Below are positions 33,003-40,243 of a stretch of 49,287 nt of DNA, in pieces. A program made the translations under genes and the position numbers. This stretch comes from Streptomyces cavernicola (lineage in GTDB: Bacteria; Actinomycetota; Actinomycetes; Streptomycetales; Streptomycetaceae): NCBI RefSeq assembly GCF_029968035.1, contig NZ_JASCIQ010000055.1:1-49287 (forward strand), read 5' to 3'. The first letter of the stretch is position 1; every line of letters starts with the position of its first letter. The notes under the pieces were generated by a model, which was not told where the DNA came from, searched no databases, and saw only the letters and a program-made list of their open reading frames with translations.

Positions 33003-33569
33003 ATGACCAGCACCACGAACAGCCCTGCCCGCCACCGGTCGCTCGGCGACCAGACCTGGCAGGCCGATGCCGTCTGCCAGAGCACCGAGTACAACCCGGT
33101 CGACCCCGAGGCCTTCTTCCCGGAGCCCGACGAGACCGACAAGATCGCCGCCGCGAAATCGCTGTGCGGTCAGTGCCCGGTCCGCCGGGTCTGCCTGGAC
33201 GCCGCACTGGAAGGTGGTGACACCGACGGCATCCGAGGCGGACTGACTGAGGAGGAGCGCGGGCCGCTGCACGAGAAGCTCGCCCACCGCCTCGACTACA
33301 GCCGCGTCAACGACACGATCGGAGGCCGGGACGTCCACCTCACCAAGGCCGAACGCCGCGCGGTCGTCCATGCCGCGTACCGCCACGGAGTGACCGAGCA
33401 GCGCCTGGCCTGGCTTCTGAAGATCACCGATGAGCACGCCCAGAAGCGGTACCGCGAACTCCGCCGCGCCCTGCGCAACCGAGAACTCGACCAGCCCTCG
33501 GAGACCGCCGAACCAACCGAGACCGACGACGAGCACCTGGGCCGCGACGACTTCGGGACGGCGGCATGA
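33003..33569 (+). CDS. WhiB-family iron-sulphur regulator (plasmid type)
   Basis: A 188-residue protein. The [4Fe-4S] ligands are Cys 25, 55, 58 and 64 (AVCQ, LCGQCPVRRVC), followed by GIRGGLTEEER, the family's turn motif. It is longer than the usual 80-130 residues: a second helical part (about 110-150, LTKAERRAVVHAAYRHGV and RLAWLLKITDEHAQKRYRELRRAL) looks like an added HTH. The ATG follows GGAGC. The stop overlaps the start of the DUF2637 gene (ATGA). Plasmid and phage WhiB proteins can change host sigma-factor programmes; here it may control transfer functions. Confidence 0.88.
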   Translation: MTSTTNSPARHRSLGDQTWQADAVCQSTEYNPVDPEAFFPEPDETDKIAAAKSLCGQCPVRRVCLDAALEGGDTDGIRGGLTEEERGPLHEKLAHRLDYSRVNDTIGGRDVHLTKAERRAVVHAAYRHGVTEQRLAWLLKITDEHAQKRYRELRRALRNRELDQPSETAEPTETDDEHLGRDDFGTAA

Positions 33570-34604
33570 CCACCATGAGCACGCCGACGGCGGCACACAT
33601 ATCCGGATGGGACCGCGCGGCCGTCGTCGCCCTGGGCGGAGCGGGATGCGCCTTGTCGTACGACGCCCTCCAGCAGATGGCCGTTGCAATCCACATCCGA
33701 GGCCTCCTCACCTACCTCTTCCCTCTGGTGATCGACGGGTTCATCGCCTACGGCATCCGAGCGCTCCTGGTCCTCCGCAACGCGCCCCTGCGCGCCCGTC
33801 TGGACGCTCTTCGGTACAGCCACCGCCGCCAGCATCTGGGCCAACGCGCTCCACGCGGTGCGGCTCAACGTGGACGAGGTCGCCAGCACCGGTCTCCGGC
33901 TCGGGGACATGGTGGTCGCGGTGCTGTCCACCATTGCCCCGCTCGCGCTGGCCGGAGCGGTTCACCTCTACATCCTCATCGCCCGGGGGCCGGTCGAGGG
34001 AAGTGACCGCGAGGACCTCGGTCAGGCGGACCAGCGTGATGGCATCGAGGTCACCCGGCCCGACCGGGTCGGGCAGCAGCCGGAGGCCGGTCAGATCACG
34101 GCTGGTCAGCCGGTCACTGCCCTGACCGACCGGCCGCCGCTGCCCCTGGACAAGCCGACCTCCGCCATCCGGTCACTGGCCGAGGACAGGACCTCGGCGG
34201 ACAGCAGCCAGCCGGTCACCCGTGATCGGGGTCAGACGCGCGAAGCCGCCGACCTGCCCGGACAGCCGGACACGGGGGCCCCTGTCGCTGAACGCCCCGA
34301 CGGCACAGCGCCGGTCACTGGTGACCAGGACGGCCCGGAGCCGGTCCCCACCTCGCCGATCACCCCTGCGCCAGTGACTGACCGAGAGGCGCGGATCCCT
34401 GGTGCCCGGCGGCCAGACCCGGACACCGAGGAACTGCTGAAGATCGCCCGGTCAGCCGTCAGGGCAGAGGACAAACTGACCCGCAAGGTGGTCGCCCAGG
34501 CGATCCGAGGCCAGCAAATCCCGCTGTCCAGCGACACCTTGACCGCCCTGATGGCCCAGCTACGCGCCCAGCACGGCCAGCCGGTCACCTCTGCCCGGAC
34601 CTGA
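33566..34604 (+). pseudogene. DUF2637 membrane protein, frameshifted
   Basis: Translation from ATG 33566 gives SYDALQQMAVAIH, LVIDGFIAYGIRALLVLR and NAPLRAR, the hallmark first helices of DUF2637 proteins of Streptomyces plasmids and integrative elements. The expected continuation (TLFGTATAASIWANALHAVRL, GLRLGDMVVAVLSTIAPLAL, GAVHLYILI) is found in the +1 frame from about 33807. A one-base shift near 33800-33810 therefore splits the gene. The second frame then runs to 34604 with a long Pro/Thr-rich repeat region and a helical tail (TEELLKIARSAVRAEDKL). The intact protein would have about four membrane helices. The frameshift could be real decay, a sequencing error or a slippage site. Confidence 0.8.
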
Positions 34605-34705
34605 CGAGACACCACCGGAGCGGGTGACCGAGCCGGTCACCTCGGTCGGTCACCCGCTCCGGACGCCCGTCTCACAACCCTCCACCGCAGAAGCGGAGAC
34701 ACCCG

Positions 34706-34930
34706 ATGCGTACCCTCCCGGCCACGCCTGCCGAAGTCGACTCCTGGCTGACCGTCCTGCACCAGCGCGGCCACCTCCACCGTGCCCAGTCCGGCCCCGA
34801 CACCACCTGGGTCGTGCAACGAGACCAGCGCAGTCGCCCCTGGACCCTGCACCACCCGGTCCTGGCCATGGACTGGATCGAGGAACTCGTCCGCGAAATC
34901 CAGCAGCAGGATCCGGAGACGAGCCGGTGA
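34706..34930 (+). CDS. small hypothetical protein upstream of the mobilisation genes
   Basis: A 74-residue protein (ATPAEVDSWLTVLHQRGHLHRAQ, then WTLHHPVLAMDWIEELVREIQ) predicted to be soluble and helical. No family is recognised. The ATG follows GCGGAG. Its stop overlaps a GTG (GTGA) that could start a further small frame. It is probably part of the same transcript as mobC. Confidence 0.55.
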   Translation: MRTLPATPAEVDSWLTVLHQRGHLHRAQSGPDTTWVVQRDQRSRPWTLHHPVLAMDWIEELVREIQQQDPETSR

Positions 34931-35076
34931 CCACGGCCGAACAGCAGCGTGACCCCACGACGGCTCCTGGCGGAGCAAGCTATCGCGTACGACGGTCCTA
35001 CGGCCCGTCGCACGCACTTGCCCCCGCCCAGGAGGCGGGGGAAGCCCGGCTGGTTCCCGAGCGAGGGCGCTCGTGA
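34927..35076 (+). CDS. possible 49-residue coupled small ORF overlapping the oriT-like region
   Basis: GTG 34927 overlaps the stop of the previous gene (GTGA), and the stop TGA 35074-35076 overlaps the mobC start (GTGA). Overlap at both ends is typical of coupled genes, but the product (TTAEQQRDPTTAPGG onward) resembles nothing and lies over two inverted repeats. It may equally be the transfer origin with a chance frame. Confidence 0.3.
   Translation: MTTAEQQRDPTTAPGGASYRVRRSYGPSHALAPAQEAGEARLVPERGRS
34990..35041. other. oriT-like inverted repeats before mobC
   Basis: Two stems lie just before the mobilisation genes: CGACGG/CCGTCG (34990-34995 with 35005-35010, 9-nt loop) and CCCCCGCC/GGCGGGGG (35021-35028 with 35034-35041, 5-nt loop CAGGA). 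Relaxases of the MobA/VirD2 group nick beside such an inverted repeat, usually directly upstream of mobC. The exact nick site cannot be seen. A terminator is the main alternative for the second stem. Confidence 0.5.
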
Positions 35077-35570
35077 ACCAGCCGGGTGACCGGCACCAGG
35101 GGGCGCCGGTCACCGGGGGAGAAGCCGACCGCGCCGACCACCGCGAGCAGCCGAGCCCGAGCGCGCCCGCCTTTCCTGACCGCAAACCGCGCCGCCGCAG
35201 CCGCAACCCGAGCGAGCGCACCCGTAAGACGACCACCCGCCTCTCCGACGACGAGAAGGCCGAGATCGTCGCCGCCGCCGCGCAGCGCGGCATCACCGTC
35301 GCCCGTTTCCTCGCTGCCGCCGGCCTTGCCGCTGCCCGCGGTTCGACCGTCCTGCACTCCAACGAACGACTCGACACGGCCATCGACGAACTCGCCGCCC
35401 TGCGTACCGCGCTGGCCCGGATCGGCAACAACATCAACCAGATCGCCTACGTCCACAATGCCGGGGGCCAGCCGCGGCCCGGCGAACTGGACCAGGCCCT
35501 GAACGTTCTGACCGCGTCGCTCGGCCGCCTCGACGACGCTGCGAACGACCTGGTGACCAGGAGGCTTTGA
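35073..35570 (+). CDS. MobC-like mobilisation accessory protein
   Basis: A 165-residue protein. After a basic, Pro/Arg-rich start comes the relaxosome ribbon-helix-helix-like core (TTRLSDDEKAEIVAAAAQRGITVARFLAAAGL) and the conserved MobC block ALARIGNNINQIAYVHNAGG (about 110-130). MobC binds oriT and helps the relaxase melt and nick it. GTG 35073 overlaps an upstream frame; the stop overlaps the relaxase ATG (TGATG), so the two are made together. Confidence 0.85.
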   Translation: MNQPGDRHQGAPVTGGEADRADHREQPSPSAPAFPDRKPRRRSRNPSERTRKTTTRLSDDEKAEIVAAAAQRGITVARFLAAAGLAAARGSTVLHSNERLDTAIDELAALRTALARIGNNINQIAYVHNAGGQPRPGELDQALNVLTASLGRLDDAANDLVTRRL

Positions 35571-37330
35571 TGGTTCCCGACATCGGACGCGGCTCCCGCA
35601 CCCACGGACTCCTTGTCTACCTCTACGGCCCTGGTAGGCGCGAGGAGCACACCGACGCGCACCTCGTCGGCTCCTGGGACGGCTTCGCCCTCGACCCCGG
35701 CCGCGACACCGATCCGCAAGTCGCTCTCGCCCGCCTCACCGCCGCCCTCGACCTCCGGGTCAAGCAGGCCGGTGACCGCGCGCCCGCCCGGCACGTGTGG
35801 CACTGCTCGGTCCGGACCGCCCCCGGCGACCGGCGGCTCTCCGACGACGAGTGGAACACCGTCGCCCAGCGCATCGTCCACGCCACCGGAATCGCCCCGG
35901 AGGGTGATCCCGACGGCTGCCGGTGGATCGCCGTCCGCCACGCAGAAGACCACATCCACATCGTCGCCACCCTGGTCCGCGGCGATTTGCGCAATCCTCG
36001 CCTCAACTACGACTTCAACAAGGCCCAGTCCGAAGCCCGACGCATCGAGAAGGAGATGGGCCTGCGTCGTCTCAACGCAGGCGACGGCACCGCAGCCCAG
36101 AACCCCACCAGCGCCGAGAAGTTCAAGGCCGAATGGACCGGCCGCCCCGAGTCCTCCCGCGAGACACTCCGCGAAGCCGTCCGCCAGGCCGTCGCGGGAG
36201 CGGAGGACGAGGAGGAGTTCTTCGCCCGGCTCCACGAGGCGGGCCTGCGCGTGAAAATGCGCCACGCTCCGTCGGGTGACGCCCTCGGTTACAACGTGGC
36301 CCTGCCCGGCGACCGCAACCGCAACGGTGAACCGGTCTGGTACCCCGGCTCCAAGCTGGCCCCCGACTTGTCCCTTCCGAAGATCCGACAACGGTTGGTC
36401 GACGGCATCGAAGGGACGCCATCCGCGGTTGCCCCCGGCAGCCGACCGGAGTGGTCCCCACCTGCCCGAGAGCGACGGAGCGCCACCGGGGCCGCCGAAC
36501 GCGCCGCCGTACTCCTTGACGCCAACGACGATGCTGCCGCCTCCGCCCAACTCGTCGGAGTCGGTGAACTCATGGACGCAGTCGCCCAGACCTCCCCGGC
36601 CGCCACCCGCGCCGAACTGCGCGCAGCCGCCACCGCCTTCGAGCGGGCAACCCGCAGCCACGTCCGAGCAGAACGCGCCGACACCCGCGCTCTCCGCTCG
36701 GCCGCCCGAGGCATCGTCCAGGCCGGCGGCGCTCTCGGCCGGGGCGAGGACGGAGACACCACCGCCATGCTCGTCTCCACCCTGGTCCTGGTCACCCTCG
36801 CCGCCGCCCGCTGGCACTCCGCCCGCGGCCACGCCCAGCAGGCCCACGCCTCCCGACAGGCAGCCGAGCACCTGCGGACCGCCTACCAGCAGGCCGCCGC
36901 TGGGCCGATGCGACTGCTGCACGACCAGGGCCGTGCCCTTCCGGAGGCCGAACGCCGGACCTACGAGACCACCATCCGCGCGGCTCTGCCGGTGCAAGGA
37001 CCGCGAGCAGACAGTCCGTCGACGAATACCGATGCCTTGGTCGCGACCCTTGCCCAGGTCGAGCAGGCGGGGCACGACCCCGTGGCCCTCCTGCAGCAGG
37101 CCATCGACATGCGTGAACTCGACACCGCCGCAGACGTGAACGACGTCCTGGTCTGGCGCCTTCGCCGGATCGCCCACCTCCCCGCCCACCCCGGCGAAGC
37201 CGACCGTCGCTCGCAGTCCGGCACCCGCCCGAATAGGACCTCGGCCAACCGCACCAACGAACGGAACACCCCTGCACCGGCGGTCCGTCCTGCTGCATCC
37301 GATCCGCGAAGCCGCCCACCGCGCCGTTGA
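35570..37330 (+). CDS. MobA/VirD2-type relaxase
   Basis: A 586-residue relaxase that nicks oriT and leads the strand in conjugative mobilisation. The metal motif is RHAEDHIHIVATLVR (His about 124, 128, 130), followed by LNYDFNKAQSEARRIEKEMGL. The candidate catalytic Tyr is in the N-terminal strand (LLVYLYGPG, 15-23). The C-terminal half is helical with a hydrophobic stretch (MLVSTLVLVTLAAARW, about 400) that may be a membrane contact. The ATG overlaps the mobC stop; a TTG one codon earlier is less likely. No TraB/FtsK-type pump gene lies in the window, so the element depends on a helper for transfer. Confidence 0.88.
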   Translation: MVPDIGRGSRTHGLLVYLYGPGRREEHTDAHLVGSWDGFALDPGRDTDPQVALARLTAALDLRVKQAGDRAPARHVWHCSVRTAPGDRRLSDDEWNTVAQRIVHATGIAPEGDPDGCRWIAVRHAEDHIHIVATLVRGDLRNPRLNYDFNKAQSEARRIEKEMGLRRLNAGDGTAAQNPTSAEKFKAEWTGRPESSRETLREAVRQAVAGAEDEEEFFARLHEAGLRVKMRHAPSGDALGYNVALPGDRNRNGEPVWYPGSKLAPDLSLPKIRQRLVDGIEGTPSAVAPGSRPEWSPPARERRSATGAAERAAVLLDANDDAAASAQLVGVGELMDAVAQTSPAATRAELRAAATAFERATRSHVRAERADTRALRSAARGIVQAGGALGRGEDGDTTAMLVSTLVLVTLAAARWHSARGHAQQAHASRQAAEHLRTAYQQAAAGPMRLLHDQGRALPEAERRTYETTIRAALPVQGPRADSPSTNTDALVATLAQVEQAGHDPVALLQQAIDMRELDTAADVNDVLVWRLRRIAHLPAHPGEADRRSQSGTRPNRTSANRTNERNTPAPAVRPAASDPRSRPPRR

Positions 37331-37437
37331 GCGAACTAGAGAAGGCGCTCGCCGACCAGCCAGACACCATCAAACGCCTGGACAGCCGGTTCCACCGGCT
37401 GTTACGGATGAACAGGAAGCCCTCGACCGGGAGATGA
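37327..37437 (+). CDS. small coupled ORF (36 residues)
   Basis: TTG 37327 overlaps the relaxase stop (TTGA) and the stop overlaps the next ATG (ATGA), the same coupling as its neighbours. The peptide (SELEKALADQPDTIKRL onward) is a likely amphipathic, basic helix and contains one TTA codon (37402-37404). No family is recognised. Chance cannot be excluded at this size. Confidence 0.4.
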   Translation: MSELEKALADQPDTIKRLDSRFHRLLRMNRKPSTGR

Positions 37438-37838
37438 CGATCGTGCTCAGAACCACCGACCGCACCACGGAGCCGGCACCTGCGCTGCCCGTCCTTCCCG
37501 CCGGCACCGACCCCCTGCTGCAACTCCAGTACGAGCCCCGACCGGCCAACGGCCCCGGCGCGACCCGCTGCCTCAGCCACCCCCACGAGCTCGCCCTCGG
37601 AGGCATCCCCGCGACGTGCTCAACCTGCCGGGCCCGACGCGACTGGCTGCTCATCAACCACGGCCGCAATGTCTGGATCCGCTGCCGATGCAGCAACCAG
37701 TGGCTCGAACCCGAGATCAGCCGCGCCGACTTCGACGCCCTGATCGACAGCCCGGACGTCACCAACTACACCAGCGTCGAGCAGTGCCTCGTCGCGCTCG
37801 GCTTCGACGGTGTCTTCTCCGGGATTTACCTGAAGTAG
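37434..37838 (+). CDS. hypothetical protein with zinc-ribbon-like cysteines
   Basis: A 134-residue protein with a CSTCRARRDW and RCRCSNQWLE pair (CxxC and CxC, about 62-65 and 84-86) that could hold a zinc ion. The N-terminus is Pro-rich. No family is recognised. The ATG follows GGGAG and overlaps the small ORF before it. It is the last gene of the mobilisation operon, followed by a strong terminator. Confidence 0.6.
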   Translation: MTIVLRTTDRTTEPAPALPVLPAGTDPLLQLQYEPRPANGPGATRCLSHPHELALGGIPATCSTCRARRDWLLINHGRNVWIRCRCSNQWLEPEISRADFDALIDSPDVTNYTSVEQCLVALGFDGVFSGIYLK

Positions 37839-37853
37839 GCGAGCACGGGACCA

Positions 37854-37900
37854 AACGCCGAGGATCGCCAACCGACGAATCGGTGGCGCTCCTCGGCGTT
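37854..37900. terminator. strong terminator between the mobilisation block and the methyltransferase
   Basis: A perfect 11-bp stem, AACGCCGAGGA (37854-37864) with TCCTCGGCGTT (37890-37900), encloses an inner GCC/GGC and ACCGA/TCGGT stem. A short CTTATCT run follows. It serves the plus-strand operon and probably also the convergent methyltransferase gene. Confidence 0.75.
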
Positions 37901-37934
37901 CTTATCTGACACGGGAAGCGGAGAACAAGGAGTA

Positions 37935-38678
37935 TCAAAGACGGCGGCGGGTGCAGATCACCTGATGAATAACGGGGTTGTCGGCGTCTGGGGCGCTGAG
38001 GAGCTGGATGTCGTCGACGACAAACCCGGTGTCGGTGAGCAGGTGTTGCCACACCTGTGGGGTAAGTACCCACATTTGAACGGGAATTGGTGGGTCCTGG
38101 CGCAGGCGGACCTCTTGCGCACGCGGCGCGACGGTGGTGGATGGCCCCTTCCCGTTCAAGTCCGTGTGCAGAACGGAGAACACCAACGGATCACCAGGGT
38201 GCAGTCCCAGACGTAGTGCGGGCAGCGATTGGTACGGATCGATGTATGCGAGCGTGCCGATCGCGTACGCCGCGTCGTAGAGCGGTGGCTCGGCACCGTC
38301 GAGATGGCTGACAACGTCGCTGCAGAGGGACTGCACGCCGGGCTCGGCACCCAAGTTGGCGACGGCTCGGCTGTGTTGGGTCGGGGACAGCTCGATGCCG
38401 GTGATGTGAGCGCCGTATGTGCGGGCCAGGTGAGCGGCGTGGAAGCCGGCGCCTGATCCGATGTCGAGCACTCGCTTGCCGGTGATGTCGCCGAGCACCT
38501 CGGCCCCCGGGCCGACGTCCTTCCATGGGCCCCAGGAGATGCGCTCGGGGACGGGTGGTACGTAGGCGTGCTCCAGTTGGCGCCGACCGTAAAGGGTCCA
38601 GCTCTTGGCGTTGAGGAACGCCGGGGAATTGCATCCGATGCGCGATTCGGAATCGGACGGCCTCGGTACCTGCGGCAT
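37935..38678 (-). CDS. class I SAM-dependent methyltransferase
   Basis: A 247-residue Rossmann-fold methyltransferase. Motif I is RVLDIGSGAGFHAAHLA (about 69-85), followed by ITGIELSPTQHSRA (motif II) and a YDAAYAIGTLAYID post-II block. It resembles small-molecule O/N-methyltransferases more than DNA or rRNA enzymes. ATG 38678 is chosen; an upstream ATG at 38759 would add 27 residues that look non-coding. It is divergent from the tyrosine recombinase, 104 bp away, so it may be cargo of that recombinase element. Substrate unknown. Confidence 0.78.
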   Translation of the reverse strand: MPQVPRPSDSESRIGCNSPAFLNAKSWTLYGRRQLEHAYVPPVPERISWGPWKDVGPGAEVLGDITGKRVLDIGSGAGFHAAHLARTYGAHITGIELSPTQHSRAVANLGAEPGVQSLCSDVVSHLDGAEPPLYDAAYAIGTLAYIDPYQSLPALRLGLHPGDPLVFSVLHTDLNGKGPSTTVAPRAQEVRLRQDPPIPVQMWVLTPQVWQHLLTDTGFVVDDIQLLSAPDADNPVIHQVICTRRRL

Positions 38679-38782
38679 CAACGTACCGCCAGTGAAACGA
38701 AGTTGGGGTGGGCTGAGCTGCCCTCTTGATGTGGATCTCGCATCTGCTGCACGATTCACGCACTCTCTGAAAGCGAGGGAGC

Positions 38783-39886
38783 GTGACGACGACCGATCTG
38801 CCCACGGGCTCCGCCAAGTTGGTTTTGCTCAACGGAGCAGTGCTGCTGCATCCCGAAGACATGGTCTTTGAGGCGATGCTGGAAGGCTGGGCACGCCAGC
38901 AACGGGGCGGCCGACGCCTGCAACAGAAGACGATCAACGACCGCGCGCGTGTCGTATGCCGTTTCAACAGCTTCGCCGAGGCGTACCCGTGGACCTGGTC
39001 GGCCGCAGCCATGGACGAGTGGACGACCTACCTGATCGCGGAGCTCCACCGGGCGGAGTCGACCATCCGCGCGTACCAGACCGCGATCAGGCTCTTCTGC
39101 GACTACATCACCTCGCCGTACTACCAGTGGCCGCAAGAGTGCGAGCTGCGCTTCGGCACCCACCCGGTGCAGATCTGCCACGAGTGGAACACCGCCGCCC
39201 ACCTCGTCGACTACGAGGGCGAAGCCGCTCGCCGCCCGATGACCCGCGAGGAGATCCAGTACTTCCTCGACTACGCCGACGCCCAGGTCGAGCGGGCCAT
39301 CAGGCTGGGCCGCAAGGGCGCCCTGGCCGCGTACCGGGACGCCACGGTCTTCAAAGTCATCTACGGCTGGGGGCTGCGCTGTTCGGAGTGCGCCCGGCTG
39401 GATCTCGCCGACTGGTACCGCAACGCGAAGGCGCCTGAGCTGGGGCGGTTCGGGTCGCTGCACGTGCGCTGGGGCAAGCGCACGCGCGGCTCGCCGCCCA
39501 AGCGCCGCACCGTGCTGAGCGTGATGCCCTGGGCCGTAGAGTCGGTCGACGACTACGTCAGCAACATCCGCCCCCGGTACACCAAGGCGCCGGCCGCGGT
39601 GCTGTGGCCGACCGAGCGGGGCGGACGGCTGCAGGTGCGCGATATCGAGGACCGGTTCGCCGCCTACCGTGACGCGCTCGGCCTGGACGGCGACCTCGTG
39701 CCGCACTGCCTGCGGCACAGCTACGTCACCCACCAGATCGAGGACGGCGCCGACCCGGCCTTCGTCCAACGGCAGGTGGGGCACCAATACGCCTCGACGA
39801 CCGCCTTGTACACCGGCGTCAGCGGCGACTTCATGAACACGATGATGCGCACCGTGCTGGACAGGGCGCTGCGCGGCGGGCAGTGA
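38783..39886 (+). CDS. tyrosine recombinase/integrase
   Basis: A 367-residue site-specific recombinase. The SAM-like N-terminal DNA-binding part (about 30-130, KTINDRARVVCRFNSFAEA) is followed by the catalytic domain: Arg 199 in GLRCSECARL, Lys about 232, His 308 and Arg 311 in HCLRHSYVTH, His 334 in VGHQY and the nucleophile Tyr 343 in ALYTGV. GTG 38783 follows GAGGGA. It is the first of three genes in tight order with an XRE protein and a zinc-ribbon degenerate recombinase, a trio that recalls Tn554-like transposition modules. It is the only complete integrase in the window. Confidence 0.9.
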   Translation: MTTTDLPTGSAKLVLLNGAVLLHPEDMVFEAMLEGWARQQRGGRRLQQKTINDRARVVCRFNSFAEAYPWTWSAAAMDEWTTYLIAELHRAESTIRAYQTAIRLFCDYITSPYYQWPQECELRFGTHPVQICHEWNTAAHLVDYEGEAARRPMTREEIQYFLDYADAQVERAIRLGRKGALAAYRDATVFKVIYGWGLRCSECARLDLADWYRNAKAPELGRFGSLHVRWGKRTRGSPPKRRTVLSVMPWAVESVDDYVSNIRPRYTKAPAAVLWPTERGGRLQVRDIEDRFAAYRDALGLDGDLVPHCLRHSYVTHQIEDGADPAFVQRQVGHQYASTTALYTGVSGDFMNTMMRTVLDRALRGGQ

Positions 39887-39895
39887 GGAGAAGTG

Positions 39896-40240
39896 GTGAC
39901 GCAGAAACTCGACTACCGGTGGCACCTGCGGGAGGTCATGGCCACCCAGGGCATGTTCTCGACGACCGACCTGCGGCCCAAGCTGGCCGAACGAGGCATC
40001 GATCTCTCGCCCAGCCAGGTCTATCGGCTGGTCACGGAACGTCCCGAACGGCTCAGCCTCAAGACGTTGATGGCCTTGCTGGACATCCTGGGCTGCTCGA
40101 TGGACCACCTCATCGAGCCCGTCGCCGCCCGCGGATCCCGTCGCCAGGCCGCCGCGAGCAGCGCCCCGATGCCGGCCGAGGCGGACGGTGTCGGGGAGTT
40201 CCGACCCAAGCGGGCCCGCGTCGTACGACCCGAGGAGTAG
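39896..40240 (+). CDS. XRE-family HTH protein of the recombinase trio
   Basis: A 114-residue protein (GTG 39896; GTG 39893 is one codon earlier but too close to the GAGGAG site). The HTH at about 25-70 (LRPKLAERGIDLSPSQVYRLVTERPERLSLKTLMALLDIL) fits a Cro/CI-type domain. A basic tail (RPKRARVVRPEE) follows. It sits between the two recombinase genes with 9 bp and 3 bp gaps, so co-expression is certain. It probably represses the trio or bends DNA in the recombination complex. Confidence 0.8.
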   Translation: MTQKLDYRWHLREVMATQGMFSTTDLRPKLAERGIDLSPSQVYRLVTERPERLSLKTLMALLDILGCSMDHLIEPVAARGSRRQAAASSAPMPAEADGVGEFRPKRARVVRPEE

Positions 40241-40243
40241 CCG

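Noticed and set aside
34040..34420. Repeated CCGGTCAC/GGTCA segments in the DUF2637 gene, considered as iterons or CRISPR
   Set aside because: Spacing is irregular and the repeats encode a Pro-Val-Thr-rich linker in frame, so they reflect coding bias.
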